From the NCBI GenBank assembly GCA_945906965.1, contig CAMDRP010000007.1, positions 1 to 64,000 on the forward strand: a DNA stretch of 64,000 bases, given 5' to 3'. Positions 1 to 9,771 of the stretch are shown here, piece after piece. Position numbers and translations under genes: made by a program. Positions within the stretch are counted from its first letter, which is position 1, and each line of letters starts with the position of its first letter. The stretch comes from Opitutus sp. GAS368. GTDB lineage: Bacteria > Verrucomicrobiota > Verrucomicrobiia > Opitutales > Opitutaceae. The notes under the pieces are model-generated. The model ran no database searches, was not told the origin of the DNA, and saw only the letters and a program-made list of their open reading frames with translations.

Positions 1-60
1 TGGTCGTTTCGCAGCAATCGAATGATGATATTGGCGTCGAGCAGATACGTCGGCTTCATA
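1..60 (-). CDS. PIN-domain (VapC-like) toxin, N-terminal fragment cut by window edge
   Basis: Reverse complement of 1-60 reads MKPTYLLDANIIIRLLRNDH, a typical PIN-domain N-terminus; sits just downstream of an AbrB-type antitoxin. Confidence 0.75.
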
Positions 61-65
61 GGATT

Positions 66-314
66 TTAAGCCGTTTGTCTGTCTGCCAGATATTTGCCGA
101 TAGCCGCGCGCTCAGCATCCTTACCGGCATAAGGAATCGAAGATTGGAGCAGACCGACCAACTCATCTACGCTCGATGTCGCGTTTTGCAGAAGGAGTCC
201 ATCAGGGCGTTCGACCCACTTTACTTTGCCGTTGAGCGTGATGCCGTATTTGTCGCGTAAGCGTTTGGGGATGGTGGTCTGTCCTTTGGAGGTGACGGTT
301 GCGGAATTGGTCAT
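66..314 (-). CDS. AbrB/MazE/SpoVT-type antitoxin (VapB-like)
   Basis: MTNSATVTSKGQTTIPKRLRDKYGI is the SpoVT/AbrB swapped-hairpin signature; ORF extends to 380 but internal ATG at 314 is the likelier start. Confidence 0.8.
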   Translation of the reverse strand: MTNSATVTSKGQTTIPKRLRDKYGITLNGKVKWVERPDGLLLQNATSSVDELVGLLQSSIPYAGKDAERAAIGKYLADRQTA

Positions 315-638
315 GGTAATGCCTTTGGTTAAAAGTAATACTGGCTTATGTAAACTTACTTTAAAAAAATCCTTTCTCAAATAAAAAGTGTTACTTAGCG
401 CTGCCCTGTATGTGACTAATTTATCGCAGTGGACGGCGTGAAAACCCGGCCCTTTTTGACCGAGATGATGTCAACGCGGGTCTCTAACTCCCCTTTTGCC
501 CACCTTCATGTTTAGGCATGCCTTACAGATTTTGGAGGTACCCGCGCCGCACGCGCGGCTTTAATCGAGCCCAAGAGCGATTCATCTGCGCTCAGCCTGC
601 TTAGGGCGTTTTTACCTTGGCCGTGGCGACGGCTTTCT

Positions 639-3600
639 TTGTCTCTGTTCATGCGAAATACCCTACGTTTGCTCGCCTGCCTCACCGTCATCGCCACCAC
701 CGCCGCGTTTGTGCGAGCGGCGGACGACACGACCCGCCTCCTGCGTTTCCCGGCCACCAACGATCAAGCCATCACGTTCTCCTACGGCGGCCAACTGTAC
801 ACGGTCGCCGCCGACGGTGGCACCGCGCGCCGCCTCACCGATGCGCCCGGCTACGCGATCTTCCCGCGTTATTCTAGCGACGGTGCCCAACTTGCCTTCA
901 CCGCCCAATACGACGGCAACACCGAGGTCTACGTCATGCCCGCCAGCGGCGGCAACCCGAAGCGACTCACGACCTCAGCTACCCTCGACCGCGACGACTT
1001 AGCCGATCGCATGGGGCCCAATAACATCGTCTTCGGCTGGCGCCACACCGCCGCCGAGGTCGTGTTCCGCTCCCGCTGGCATTCGTTTAATCCCTTCATT
1101 GGCCAACTTTACACGGTCGGACTCGAGGGCGATGTCCCCACGCAGTTACCTATTCCCCGCGGCGGCTTCGTCTCCTATTCACCCGACGACACCAAGATCG
1201 CCTACAACCGCGTCTTCCGCGAATTCCGCACGTGGAAACAATACCGCGGCGGCATGGCCGACGACATCTGGATCTTCGATCTCAAATCCGGCGCCCTCGA
1301 AAACATCACCGATAATCCCGCCCAAGACCTCTTCCCCATGTGGGCGGCCAATGGCAAAATCTACTTCGTCTCCGAACGCACCCCGCGCGCCAACCTCTTC
1401 AGCTACGACCTCGCCACAAAACAGACTAAGCAGCTCACACAGTTTACCGACTTCGACGTGAAATTCCCCTCGCTCGGCGGCAAAACCATCGTCTTCGAGC
1501 AAGCCGGCCAGATTTGGAAATTCGACCTCGCCACCGAGAAATCCGCCGCCGTGCCGATCACCATTCGCGAAGACTTCGCCGCCACCCGACCCGCCCTCAC
1601 CAACGTCGCCAAATCTATGGCCAGCGTTTCCCCGTCACCCGACGGTCAACGCGTCACCGTCGTCGCTCGCGGCGATGTTTTCACCGTTCCGGCCAAAGAC
1701 GGCCCCACGCGCAATCTCACTCAAACTCAGGGCGTGCACGAACGCTCCGCCCGCTGGTCGCCCGACGGCAAATGGATCGCCTACCTCTCCGACGCCACCG
1801 GCGAATTTGAACTCTACGTCCGCCCACAAGACGGCAAGGGCCCCGCGCTCCAGCTCACCGCCAACAACGACACTTATCCGTTCGCGCTCGATTGGTCGCC
1901 GGACTCCAAAAAACTCCTCTGGGCTGACCGCAAACAACGCCTGCGTTTCATCGACGTGGCCTCGAAAGCCATCACCACCGTCGCCGAAAATCCCGACGCC
2001 CCGATCCAACAATACTCCTGGGCGCCCGACTCGCAGTGGGTCACCTACGTGAAACAGGAACGCGGCACCCTCGCCAAAATCATGCTCTACGGCCTCGCCG
2101 CGCAGCAGACGCTCGCCGTCACGGACGGTTCTTACGATTCCAGCCGCCCCAATTTTAGCGACGACGGCAAATGGCTCCTCTTCGCCTCCTCCCGTGATTA
2201 CCGCCCCATCTACTCCGACACCGAGTGGAATCACGCCTACCTCGACATGGAGCGCATCTATCTCGTCGCTCTCGCAAAAGACACCGCCTCGCCCTTCGCC
2301 CCGAAAAGCGACGAAGTTGCCATCGCCAAAGACGAAGAAAAGAAACCATCCGAGGAAAAATCCGACGCCCCGAAATCCACTCCAAAAAAACCCGCCGCGC
2401 TCGTCGTTAAAGTCGATGCCGACGGTCTTTCCGGCCGCGTCTTGGGCCTGCCCATCACGCCCTCCAACTACGGCTCGATCACTATGGTCGGAGAAAAAAT
2501 CTACTACCGCCGCGCCCCCGGTGGCCCTTCCGGCGGCGGTGGTGGCGGGGAAGGTTTTGGCGGCGGCGCTGCGACCAAACCCGTGGTCGCGCTCTATGAT
2601 CTCAAAACTAAAAAAGAAACTGAGCTCGGCAACTTCGAGGGCTTCGAAATCACCGCCAACGGCAAAAAGATGCTGATCCGCTCCGGTCGCGACTACTCCC
2701 TTATCGACCTACCTTCCGCCAAAGTTGAGCTCAAGCCCGACGCCAAACTCGACTTCTCCAGCCTTGAGGTCCGCCTCGACCGCGCCGCCGAGTGGACGCA
2801 GATTTTCAACGAGAGCTGGCGCCAGATGCGCGACTTCTTTTACGCGCCCAACATGCACGGCGTCGACTGGCCCGCCCAGCGCGCCAAATACGCCGCGCTT
2901 CTCCCCTCCGTCTCCACACGCAACGATCTCACTTATCTCATTGGCGAAATGATTTCCGAGCTGCACATCGGCCACGCCTACGTCGGCGGCGGCGACCGCA
3001 TCGAGGCCCCGCGCATCAAAACCGGCCTCCTCGGCGCCGAACTCTCCCGCGATACCGCCAGCCGCGCCTATCGCATCGACAAAATTCTCCCCGGTGAAAA
3101 CTGGCAGACTAAAACACGTTCCCCACTCACCGAGCTCGGCGTCAACGTCCGCGCCGGCGACTACATTCTCGCCGTCAACGGCCAGCCCGTCCGCGATCTC
3201 GCCAACCTCTACACCGCCCTCATCGGCACCGTCGGCAAACAGGTCGTCCTCCGCGTCAACGCTCAGCCCACCGACGAAGGCGCACGCGATATCACCGTCA
3301 TTCCCATCGCTGACGAAGCCCCGCTTTATTACGAGCAGTTCGTCGCCCAAAACATGGCCTACGTCGCGCAGAAAACCGGCGGCAAAATTGGCTACCTCCA
3401 CATCCCCGACATGGGCCCCGAAGGCCTCAACGAGTTCGTGCGCCGTTTCTACCCGCAGCTCAATAAACAGGGCCTTATCATTGACGTCCGCGGCAACGGC
3501 GGCGGCAACGTCTCCCCCATGATCATCGAGCGCCTCCAACGCGAACTCACGATGATCAACCTCCGCCGCAACGGCACTCCGTCCACCAATCCCGCTCAAA

Positions 3601-3986
3601 TGCTCCTCGGGCCCCAAGTCACTTTGCTCAACGAATACTCCGCCTCTGACGGCGACTTGTTCCCCTATCGCTTCCGCGAAAAAGGTCTCGGTAAACTCAT
3701 CGGCAAACGCTCGTGGGGCGGCGTCGTGGGCATTTCCGGCACCTTGCCGTTCACCGACGGTGGAGACCTCCGCAAACCCGAATTTGCCCCCTACGCCAAA
3801 GACGGCAAGAGCTGGATCATCGAGGGCCACGGCGTCGATCCGGACATCGTCGTCGACAACGACCCCGCCCGCGAATTCCGCGGCGAGGATCAACAACTCG
3901 ACAAAGGCATCGAGGTCATCCTCGAAGAACTCAAAACCAAGGGCCGCTCCCTCCCACCCCCGCCCGCTTGGCCCAACAAGAGCTGA
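639..3986 (+). CDS. Tricorn-type S41 family protease (PD40 beta-propeller, PDZ, tail-specific protease domain), secreted
   Basis: 1115 aa; signal peptide-like N-terminus (start possibly 651), WSPDGKWIAYLSD propeller repeats, PDZ-like segment, C-terminal NEYSASDGDLFPYRF and KRSWGGVVG motifs. Confidence 0.88.
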   Translation: MSLFMRNTLRLLACLTVIATTAAFVRAADDTTRLLRFPATNDQAITFSYGGQLYTVAADGGTARRLTDAPGYAIFPRYSSDGAQLAFTAQYDGNTEVYVMPASGGNPKRLTTSATLDRDDLADRMGPNNIVFGWRHTAAEVVFRSRWHSFNPFIGQLYTVGLEGDVPTQLPIPRGGFVSYSPDDTKIAYNRVFREFRTWKQYRGGMADDIWIFDLKSGALENITDNPAQDLFPMWAANGKIYFVSERTPRANLFSYDLATKQTKQLTQFTDFDVKFPSLGGKTIVFEQAGQIWKFDLATEKSAAVPITIREDFAATRPALTNVAKSMASVSPSPDGQRVTVVARGDVFTVPAKDGPTRNLTQTQGVHERSARWSPDGKWIAYLSDATGEFELYVRPQDGKGPALQLTANNDTYPFALDWSPDSKKLLWADRKQRLRFIDVASKAITTVAENPDAPIQQYSWAPDSQWVTYVKQERGTLAKIMLYGLAAQQTLAVTDGSYDSSRPNFSDDGKWLLFASSRDYRPIYSDTEWNHAYLDMERIYLVALAKDTASPFAPKSDEVAIAKDEEKKPSEEKSDAPKSTPKKPAALVVKVDADGLSGRVLGLPITPSNYGSITMVGEKIYYRRAPGGPSGGGGGGEGFGGGAATKPVVALYDLKTKKETELGNFEGFEITANGKKMLIRSGRDYSLIDLPSAKVELKPDAKLDFSSLEVRLDRAAEWTQIFNESWRQMRDFFYAPNMHGVDWPAQRAKYAALLPSVSTRNDLTYLIGEMISELHIGHAYVGGGDRIEAPRIKTGLLGAELSRDTASRAYRIDKILPGENWQTKTRSPLTELGVNVRAGDYILAVNGQPVRDLANLYTALIGTVGKQVVLRVNAQPTDEGARDITVIPIADEAPLYYEQFVAQNMAYVAQKTGGKIGYLHIPDMGPEGLNEFVRRFYPQLNKQGLIIDVRGNGGGNVSPMIIERLQRELTMINLRRNGTPSTNPAQMLLGPQVTLLNEYSASDGDLFPYRFREKGLGKLIGKRSWGGVVGISGTLPFTDGGDLRKPEFAPYAKDGKSWIIEGHGVDPDIVVDNDPAREFRGEDQQLDKGIEVILEELKTKGRSLPPPPAWPNKS

Positions 3987-4029
3987 TTGCCCGCGCTCCC
4001 GGCGCCGCACCACCGGCGCCCTTCATCAG

Positions 4030-4066
4030 ACCCGGCCTCGCTCCTCTGAAACGAGCGACGCCGGGT
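4030..4066 (+). terminator. Intrinsic terminator-like hairpin after the Tricorn-type protease
   Basis: ACCCGGC-CTCGCTC...GAGCGAC-GCCGGGT followed by TCTTTCTTTT. Confidence 0.6.
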
Positions 4067-4182
4067 TCTTTCTTTTGGGCGAATAAGAAACCATCGCTTC
4101 GGCCAAATCAGCACCGAGCTAGCATCACGCTTGCTATGTGAAGCCCGCCGGCCAACCAGTCCTAGGCGACCTTTCACGCTCC

Positions 4183-5547
4183 ATGCCTTTCGTTTCCAGC
4201 AACCCGGCCAACGGCCAAGCGCTTAGGCGCTACCGCCCGCACACGCGTGCCGCCGTCACCTGCGCGACGGATCGAGCGCATGACGCTTTTCTCGATTGGA
4301 GCCCGCTTTCCCCAGCTGCCCGCGCCCGCCACCTACGTGCCCTCGCCCGCGCGCTGCGCGCCCGTCAGACTGAACTCGCCGCCCTCATCACTGCCGAAGT
4401 GGGTAAACCCATTACCCAATCCCTCGCCGAAATCGAGAAATGCGCCCTCGCCTGCGATTACTACGCCGCCCAAGGACCACGTTTCCTCCGGCCTGAACAC
4501 CCCGCCGGTGCCCCCGCCAACGCGCGGGTTGAATTTGCCCCGCTCGGCATCGTCCTCGCCGTCATGCCGTGGAATTTCCCGTTCTGGCAGGTCTTCCGCG
4601 CCGTCGCGCCCATTCTCATCAGCGGCAACACGGTCCTCCTTAAACACGCCGCCAACGTCTCCGGCTGCGCCCTCGCCATCGAGCAACTCTTCCATGCCGC
4701 GCGTTTCCCCTCCGTCGTTTTTCAAACGCTTCTGATCGAACCCGCCCGCGTCGCCGCGCTCATCGCGGATTCTCGCATCCGCGCTGTCACGATGACGGGT
4801 AGCACCGCCGCCGGCAAAAAAATCGCCGCCCTCGCCGGGGCCGCCATGATCCCCGGCGTCTACGAACTCGGCGGCAGCGACGCCATGCTCATCCTCGCCG
4901 ACGCCGACATCGCCCGTGCCGCCGAGATCTGCGCCCAATCGCGCCTCATCAACTCCGGCCAGAGCTGCGTCTCCGCCAAACGCTTCATCGTTGTCCGCTC
5001 CGTCCAAAAAGCCTTCGAAAAAGCCTTCACCGCTCGAATGGCCGCCCACCTCGTCGGCAACCCCACCGATCCGGCCACGCAAGTCGGCCCTCTCGCGCGG
5101 CCTGATCTTCGCGCTACGCTCCACGACCAAGTTCGCCGCAGCCTGCGCGCGGGCGCTCGCTTGCTCCTCGGTGGCGCTCCGCTACCTGGGCCTGGGAATT
5201 TTTACGCTCCCACCGTTCTCACCGACGTCCGCCCGGGCATGCCCGCCTACGCCGAAGAAATTTTCGGCCCTGTGGCCGCGATTATTCCCGTCCCCGACGA
5301 AGCCGCCGCGATCGCCACCGCCAACGACAGCATCTTCGGCCTCGGCGCCGCGATTTTCACCCGCAACCGACGCCGCGGCGCTGCCCTCGCGCGTCAACTC
5401 GACGTGGGCATGGTCTTCATTAACTCCCAGGTGCGCTCCGAATTAGACCTGCCTTTCGGCGGCACCAAACAAAGCGGCCAAGGCCGCGACCTCGGCGTCT
5501 GGGGCCTGCGCGCCTTCGTCAATCAGAAGACGGTCTACGTGGGTTAA
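4183..5547 (+). CDS. NAD(P)-dependent aldehyde dehydrogenase (succinate-semialdehyde dehydrogenase-like)
   Basis: ALDH motifs: VMPWNFPFWQVFRA, VTMTGSTAAGKKIA, YELGGSDAMLIL, NSGQSCVSAKRF, EEIFGPVAAI. ORF opens at 4138 (GTG); ATG at 4183 preferred. Confidence 0.9.
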   Translation: MPFVSSNPANGQALRRYRPHTRAAVTCATDRAHDAFLDWSPLSPAARARHLRALARALRARQTELAALITAEVGKPITQSLAEIEKCALACDYYAAQGPRFLRPEHPAGAPANARVEFAPLGIVLAVMPWNFPFWQVFRAVAPILISGNTVLLKHAANVSGCALAIEQLFHAARFPSVVFQTLLIEPARVAALIADSRIRAVTMTGSTAAGKKIAALAGAAMIPGVYELGGSDAMLILADADIARAAEICAQSRLINSGQSCVSAKRFIVVRSVQKAFEKAFTARMAAHLVGNPTDPATQVGPLARPDLRATLHDQVRRSLRAGARLLLGGAPLPGPGNFYAPTVLTDVRPGMPAYAEEIFGPVAAIIPVPDEAAAIATANDSIFGLGAAIFTRNRRRGAALARQLDVGMVFINSQVRSELDLPFGGTKQSGQGRDLGVWGLRAFVNQKTVYVG

Positions 5548-5574
5548 CCTTAACGTCCCCGCCACATCCGGGCC

Positions 5575-6594
5575 TCACGCGGGCAACGCGTGAAACCCCA
5601 AGGCGCGACCCGTCGCGAGACATTCGCCCGCCGTCACCACGGCATCCGAACAAGTCGGACTGCGCAACGAAGCGGCCGCCGCGCACACGCCCAATTCGAG
5701 TGCCCGCGCCATCGGCCATTCCTCGTGCAAGCCGAGCAAAATGCCTGAAGCGAGCGCATCACCCGCGCCCGCCGTACCCGCGATCGAAGCCGCCGGCACG
5801 CACACCGACGTTTGCCACACAGTCTCGCCGCGCACTGAGCAGGCGCAGACGCCCTCAGGAAAATGCAAGACGACCCAAGCGCGCACGCCGAGCGCGATGA
5901 GCGCCCGGGCCGCACGTTCGACTGCGCCGCGATCCAGCGTCGCCGCGCGCCCGAGCGCGATACCCGTGAGTTGTTCGGCTTCGTAGTCGTTGACGAAAAG
6001 CACATCGACTTCCGGCAACACCGGCGCGACGTGCGTGGGAAAACGGCCCGCCGCTTCGCTCACGCAATCGACCGAGGTCAACAAGCCCGCCGCCCGCGCC
6101 CGCGCGAGCACTTCGACCGCCGCTGGCCGGCCGTCGGCCCCGAGCGAGTCGAGCGTGTCGAGGAGCAACAGATAACCGAGGTGAAACCATTTTGCCTTGG
6201 TCGCGGTAAAATCAAAATGCGCGGGCGCGAGCTTTGCGTTGGCCCCACGCTGATGGAAAAACGTGCGTCGGCCCGTCGCGCGTACCGTCATCACATCGGT
6301 GTAACTGGTCGCGACATCGTTTGCACGGCGGAGCTGGGTCGGGTCAATGCGGTGCGCGGCGCAATCCGCTAAAATCGCGCGGCCATCAGCGTCGTCCCCG
6401 ACAAGTCCGATGGCCTCAAGCGGAAAACCCGCACCGAGGCGCGAGAGATTTTTGAGCAAGTTGTAAGCCGATCCGCCGTTGCCGTCAGACTGAGAAAGAA
6501 TGGAAGCGAGCGCGTCTTGCGGTGGCCAGTTGTCGATGAGTTTGACGTGATCAACGATCCAATTGCCGCCTGAGATAATGCCGGAGCGATGCAT
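5575..6594 (-). CDS. PfkB/ribokinase-family carbohydrate kinase
   Basis: NGGSAYNLLKNLSRLG N-terminal motif and AGTAGAGDALASGILLGL C-terminal GAGD motif. Confidence 0.88.
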   Translation of the reverse strand: MHRSGIISGGNWIVDHVKLIDNWPPQDALASILSQSDGNGGSAYNLLKNLSRLGAGFPLEAIGLVGDDADGRAILADCAAHRIDPTQLRRANDVATSYTDVMTVRATGRRTFFHQRGANAKLAPAHFDFTATKAKWFHLGYLLLLDTLDSLGADGRPAAVEVLARARAAGLLTSVDCVSEAAGRFPTHVAPVLPEVDVLFVNDYEAEQLTGIALGRAATLDRGAVERAARALIALGVRAWVVLHFPEGVCACSVRGETVWQTSVCVPAASIAGTAGAGDALASGILLGLHEEWPMARALELGVCAAAASLRSPTCSDAVVTAGECLATGRALGFHALPA

Positions 6595-6645
6595 GATAAA
6601 ATGGGGATGAATTAAGGGAGCGAGAACGATGAAAGTAGATGAAAT

Positions 6646-7803
6646 TTAGCCAACTGGGACCACACTTTGGCCGCGCTGACTCTCGAGCGCGGCGGCCCAT
6701 ATTTCGTGATGCGAGACGGCCTCGTCGGGCGTGGCGCAGCCGAAGCGGTCGCCGAGTAATCCGGCGCGCTCAGCGAGAAACGCTGCCCACATTTGTTGCA
6801 GAATGTCCGGAAAACCCGGCTCAAAAATATGGCCCGTGATAGTCTTAAACGGCGTGCCGAAACCGAGATCGGTTTTCTCCCACCACTGCTCCTTATCGCG
6901 ACGGAAGAGCCAGAGCGTCTTGGGTTCCTTGGTGGAAAAACGCACGCCGCGGTCCGTCCCGAGCGCTTCGAAGATCCAGGTGTTGGTCTCAGTGGGAGCG
7001 AGGCGTTTCATCTCAAGTGTGAGCGGGACGTTGTGACCGCCGATCATCGCATTGGTATGCAACGCGGCGTTGTCCCAAGTATCGCAGGCGGCGACTCCAC
7101 CTTTGCCGTCGGGCCGCTCGGTATAGATTTTTTGAAGCTGCGCGTGAACGCTCGTCGGCTTCCAACCCAGCCGCAGCGGCAAGTGCGCAACATGGAGACC
7201 GAGGTCGTTCATCACGCCTGCCGCGCCGCAATACGCGCTTTGGCGCTTCCAGTTGATCGGTTTGGACGGATCGAGATCACTCGAGTGCAAGAACGCGCAA
7301 CGCACTTCAATGATGCGCCCAAGCGCCCCGCTGCGGGCGAGTTGATAGGCACGCTGTACGCCGGGCAGAAACGGAAACTCCGAGGATACCCGCACAAAAC
7401 GCCCGAGCCGGTTCGCTTCGTCGCGGATGCGACGCGCCGCCGCCAGATCAATGCCGAAGGGCTTCTCTGCGAAGAGATCTTTGCCCGCCCGCAACACATC
7501 GAGATAAATAGCTTCGTGCAAATGGTGCGGTACCGCGACGTAAACCGCGTCGATATCAGAACGTGCAAGCAGCGTACGGTGGTCGGTGTCGAAGTGACGC
7601 ACGGTCGGCACTTGACGAAACCAATCGAGCGCGGCGGCATTGACGTCACACACCGCGACGAGCTCGGGCCGTACCGGACAATCCAGCAGCGCGAACCAGC
7701 GGCCAAAGGCACTCGCGACTTCGCGGCCCATCAGTCCAGCGCCAATGACCGCGACGCGCACCGGTTGAGCCGATGCAATGACAGATGAAGATGAGATGCT
7801 CAT
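6646..7803 (-). CDS. Gfo/Idh/MocA-family oxidoreductase
   Basis: VAVIGAGLMGREVA Rossmann motif, AVYVAVPHHLHEAIYLDVLRAGKDLFAEKPFGID EKP motif. Confidence 0.9.
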   Translation of the reverse strand: MSISSSSVIASAQPVRVAVIGAGLMGREVASAFGRWFALLDCPVRPELVAVCDVNAAALDWFRQVPTVRHFDTDHRTLLARSDIDAVYVAVPHHLHEAIYLDVLRAGKDLFAEKPFGIDLAAARRIRDEANRLGRFVRVSSEFPFLPGVQRAYQLARSGALGRIIEVRCAFLHSSDLDPSKPINWKRQSAYCGAAGVMNDLGLHVAHLPLRLGWKPTSVHAQLQKIYTERPDGKGGVAACDTWDNAALHTNAMIGGHNVPLTLEMKRLAPTETNTWIFEALGTDRGVRFSTKEPKTLWLFRRDKEQWWEKTDLGFGTPFKTITGHIFEPGFPDILQQMWAAFLAERAGLLGDRFGCATPDEAVSHHEIWAAALESQRGQSVVPVG

Positions 7804-8630
7804 GCGAGAAATTTCAAAGCAGCTTCAGGTGAAACGCCGTCGTGGACGACCGCCATTAAGGCCCGCGTGATCGCAGCCGGACGCGGGTGTTGAATGATAT
7901 TGCGACCGTAAACAATCCCCGCCGCACCTTGCGCCATGAGCGCCGCCGTGCGGGCGAGAATCTCCGCTTCAGGCGCCTTGCTACCACCGCGCACGAGGAC
8001 AGGCACGCCGCCGGCCGTCTCGATGATTTTGTGATAGATCGAAACGTCATCCGTCGGATCGGCTTTGATGATGTCGGCCCCAAGCTCCACCGCTTGGCGC
8101 ACGAGCGGAATGATTTTTACCGGATCTCCATCGACCATGTAACCACCGGCCTTGGCGTTAGGTTGAAAAACCAGCGGCTCAATCATCAGCGGCATCCCGT
8201 AGTGATCGCAGAGCGGCTTGAGTGTGCAGATATTTTGGATGCACTGGTCGGTGACTTCGGGCTGCTCCGGAATCCGGAAAAGATTTACCACGACGCAGGT
8301 CGCATCGAGCCGTACGGCTTGGAGCACGGGCTCGGCGATCAGACGCGAAAACAACGTGCGCGGTAGCTGGGTGCCGTAGACGTTGGCCACGTCGGTACGC
8401 AGGACGAGGGCGGGCTTACCGCGCACAGGTAATTTCTGGAGATGCGCGGCCTGACCGAGCGTCAGTTGAATCGCGTCGGGCGCCGCGTCGACCAACGCGG
8501 CGATGGCGCGGGGTAGATTTTCGATACCAGCGAGAAACGAGGGTTCGTTAAAAAATCCGTGATCGAGCGCGACGTCGAAGCAGCGGCCGGTCTTGGGGTT
8601 AAAGAGACGATGGAGGCGAGCAGTTTTCAT
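7800..8630 (-). CDS. Class I (DhnA/LsrF-type) aldolase
   Basis: FDVALDHGF, GADIIKADPTDD (Schiff-base lysine region), VPVLVRGGSK, GAAGIVYGRNIIQH. Confidence 0.85.
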   Translation of the reverse strand: MKTARLHRLFNPKTGRCFDVALDHGFFNEPSFLAGIENLPRAIAALVDAAPDAIQLTLGQAAHLQKLPVRGKPALVLRTDVANVYGTQLPRTLFSRLIAEPVLQAVRLDATCVVVNLFRIPEQPEVTDQCIQNICTLKPLCDHYGMPLMIEPLVFQPNAKAGGYMVDGDPVKIIPLVRQAVELGADIIKADPTDDVSIYHKIIETAGGVPVLVRGGSKAPEAEILARTAALMAQGAAGIVYGRNIIQHPRPAAITRALMAVVHDGVSPEAALKFLA

Positions 8631-8643
8631 GGTTTTAAAAAAG

Positions 8644-9420
8644 TTAAGCCGAAGCAGATTTGGCGACGGCGTGAAGTTTCACGCGGTGGCGTTTTAAGGC
8701 GGCACAGACTGCGGGTGACGGCGGTTGGTCGGTGACGAAATCCGAAAAAGCACTCCACGCGGCGAAGCTGATCGGCGCTTGTTGCGTCCATTTTGTATGA
8801 TCGGCGAGCAAGATTGCGCGGCGCGAGCGCGCGATAACCTCGCGTTTGATGGCCGCTTCGAGCAACTCCGTTGTGCTCGCGCCATCCGTCACGTCGAGCG
8901 CTGAGGCGCCGACAAAAACGAGATCGAAGCGCAGATGACTCAACCAATCCATCGCCAGACTGCCGACGAGCGCACGGCTGATTTCCCGCATCTCCCCGCC
9001 CACCGAGATGAGCGCGGCCTTGCCCGCGCGGCGGACATTGAGCAACGGCAGGGAGTTGGTGAAAATGGTGAGATCATCGCGCTCCAGCAAGAGGCGCCCG
9101 AGCTCGAGCGTGGTCGTGCCCGCATCAACAAAGACCGTGGCGCCAGACGGCACCAGACCCAAGGCAAGTTCGGCCAGGCGAGCTTTGGCCTTCGTCGCGG
9201 CGCGTGCCTTCCGCTCAAAGGCCGGTTCACCCGCGTGAAAGGCGGCGTGCAAAACCCCACCATGGGTGCGCACGAGTTTCCCCACGCGTTGGAGATGGGC
9301 GAGATCACGTCGCAAAGTCGCCGCAGACACCCCGAGCTCGCGCTGCAAACTAACGACGCCAGCTTGGCGCCGCTGCTCCAGTAGCGCGGTGATCTTCAAT
9401 TGGCGTTCGTGAGCGAACAT
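8644..9420 (-). CDS. DeoR/GlpR-family transcriptional regulator
   Basis: MFAHERQLKITALLEQRRQAGVVSLQRELGVSAATLRRDLAHL HTH plus DeoRC sensor domain (VFVDAGTTTLELGRLL). ORF extends to 9444. Confidence 0.92.
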   Translation of the reverse strand: MFAHERQLKITALLEQRRQAGVVSLQRELGVSAATLRRDLAHLQRVGKLVRTHGGVLHAAFHAGEPAFERKARAATKAKARLAELALGLVPSGATVFVDAGTTTLELGRLLLERDDLTIFTNSLPLLNVRRAGKAALISVGGEMREISRALVGSLAMDWLSHLRFDLVFVGASALDVTDGASTTELLEAAIKREVIARSRRAILLADHTKWTQQAPISFAAWSAFSDFVTDQPPSPAVCAALKRHRVKLHAVAKSASA

Positions 9421-9600
9421 TTTTGATTGAGTTGAAACGATCACAAACGCTCATTTTGATTCAGCAAGGGAAATCCTAAAAATCGCGAATATTTTATGCC
9501 GATGGAGCCCTCGCAGCGGGATTCAAACCAAGCATATTTTTCAAATCAATCTGCGTACAAAAAATCGCACCTTAACGAGGCTCTGTTTAGACTAAAAAAA

Positions 9601-9651
9601 TGGCGGAGAAGGCGAGATTTCAACAAGAACGTCCGCGGCGCTAATAACTGC
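9601..9651 (+). repeat. Dispersed 51-bp repeat, copy A
   Basis: tggcggagaaggcgagatttcaacaagaacgtccgcggcgctaataactgc; 42/51 identical to copy B without gaps. Confidence 0.85.
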
Positions 9652-9771
9652 GGGGCCGATCAGCCAAAGTTGCCTGATCGCAATGCTCTCGAACATGCCA
9701 GCGACGCACGGAGCCATTTAAAGAGAGGCCAAACGACGTGATTTTCTGTTGGGCCGAGGATATGACGGTGA

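Noticed and set aside
639-3986. Tricorn-type protease as a novel system
   Set aside because: Known family with expected domain order; no unusual neighbour.
9509-9530. tcgcagcgggattcaaaccaag resembling a T-arm complement, considered as a fourth attachment remnant
   Set aside because: Match is limited to about 15 bp and lacks the CCA-end and GGCGCTAATAAC blocks; too weak alone.
9496-9741. ORF of 81 aa carrying repeat A, and equivalents at 11216-11671 and 12280-12546
   Set aside because: Only the repeat part is shared; flanking residues are unrelated, so these are likely spurious ORFs over the repeat.
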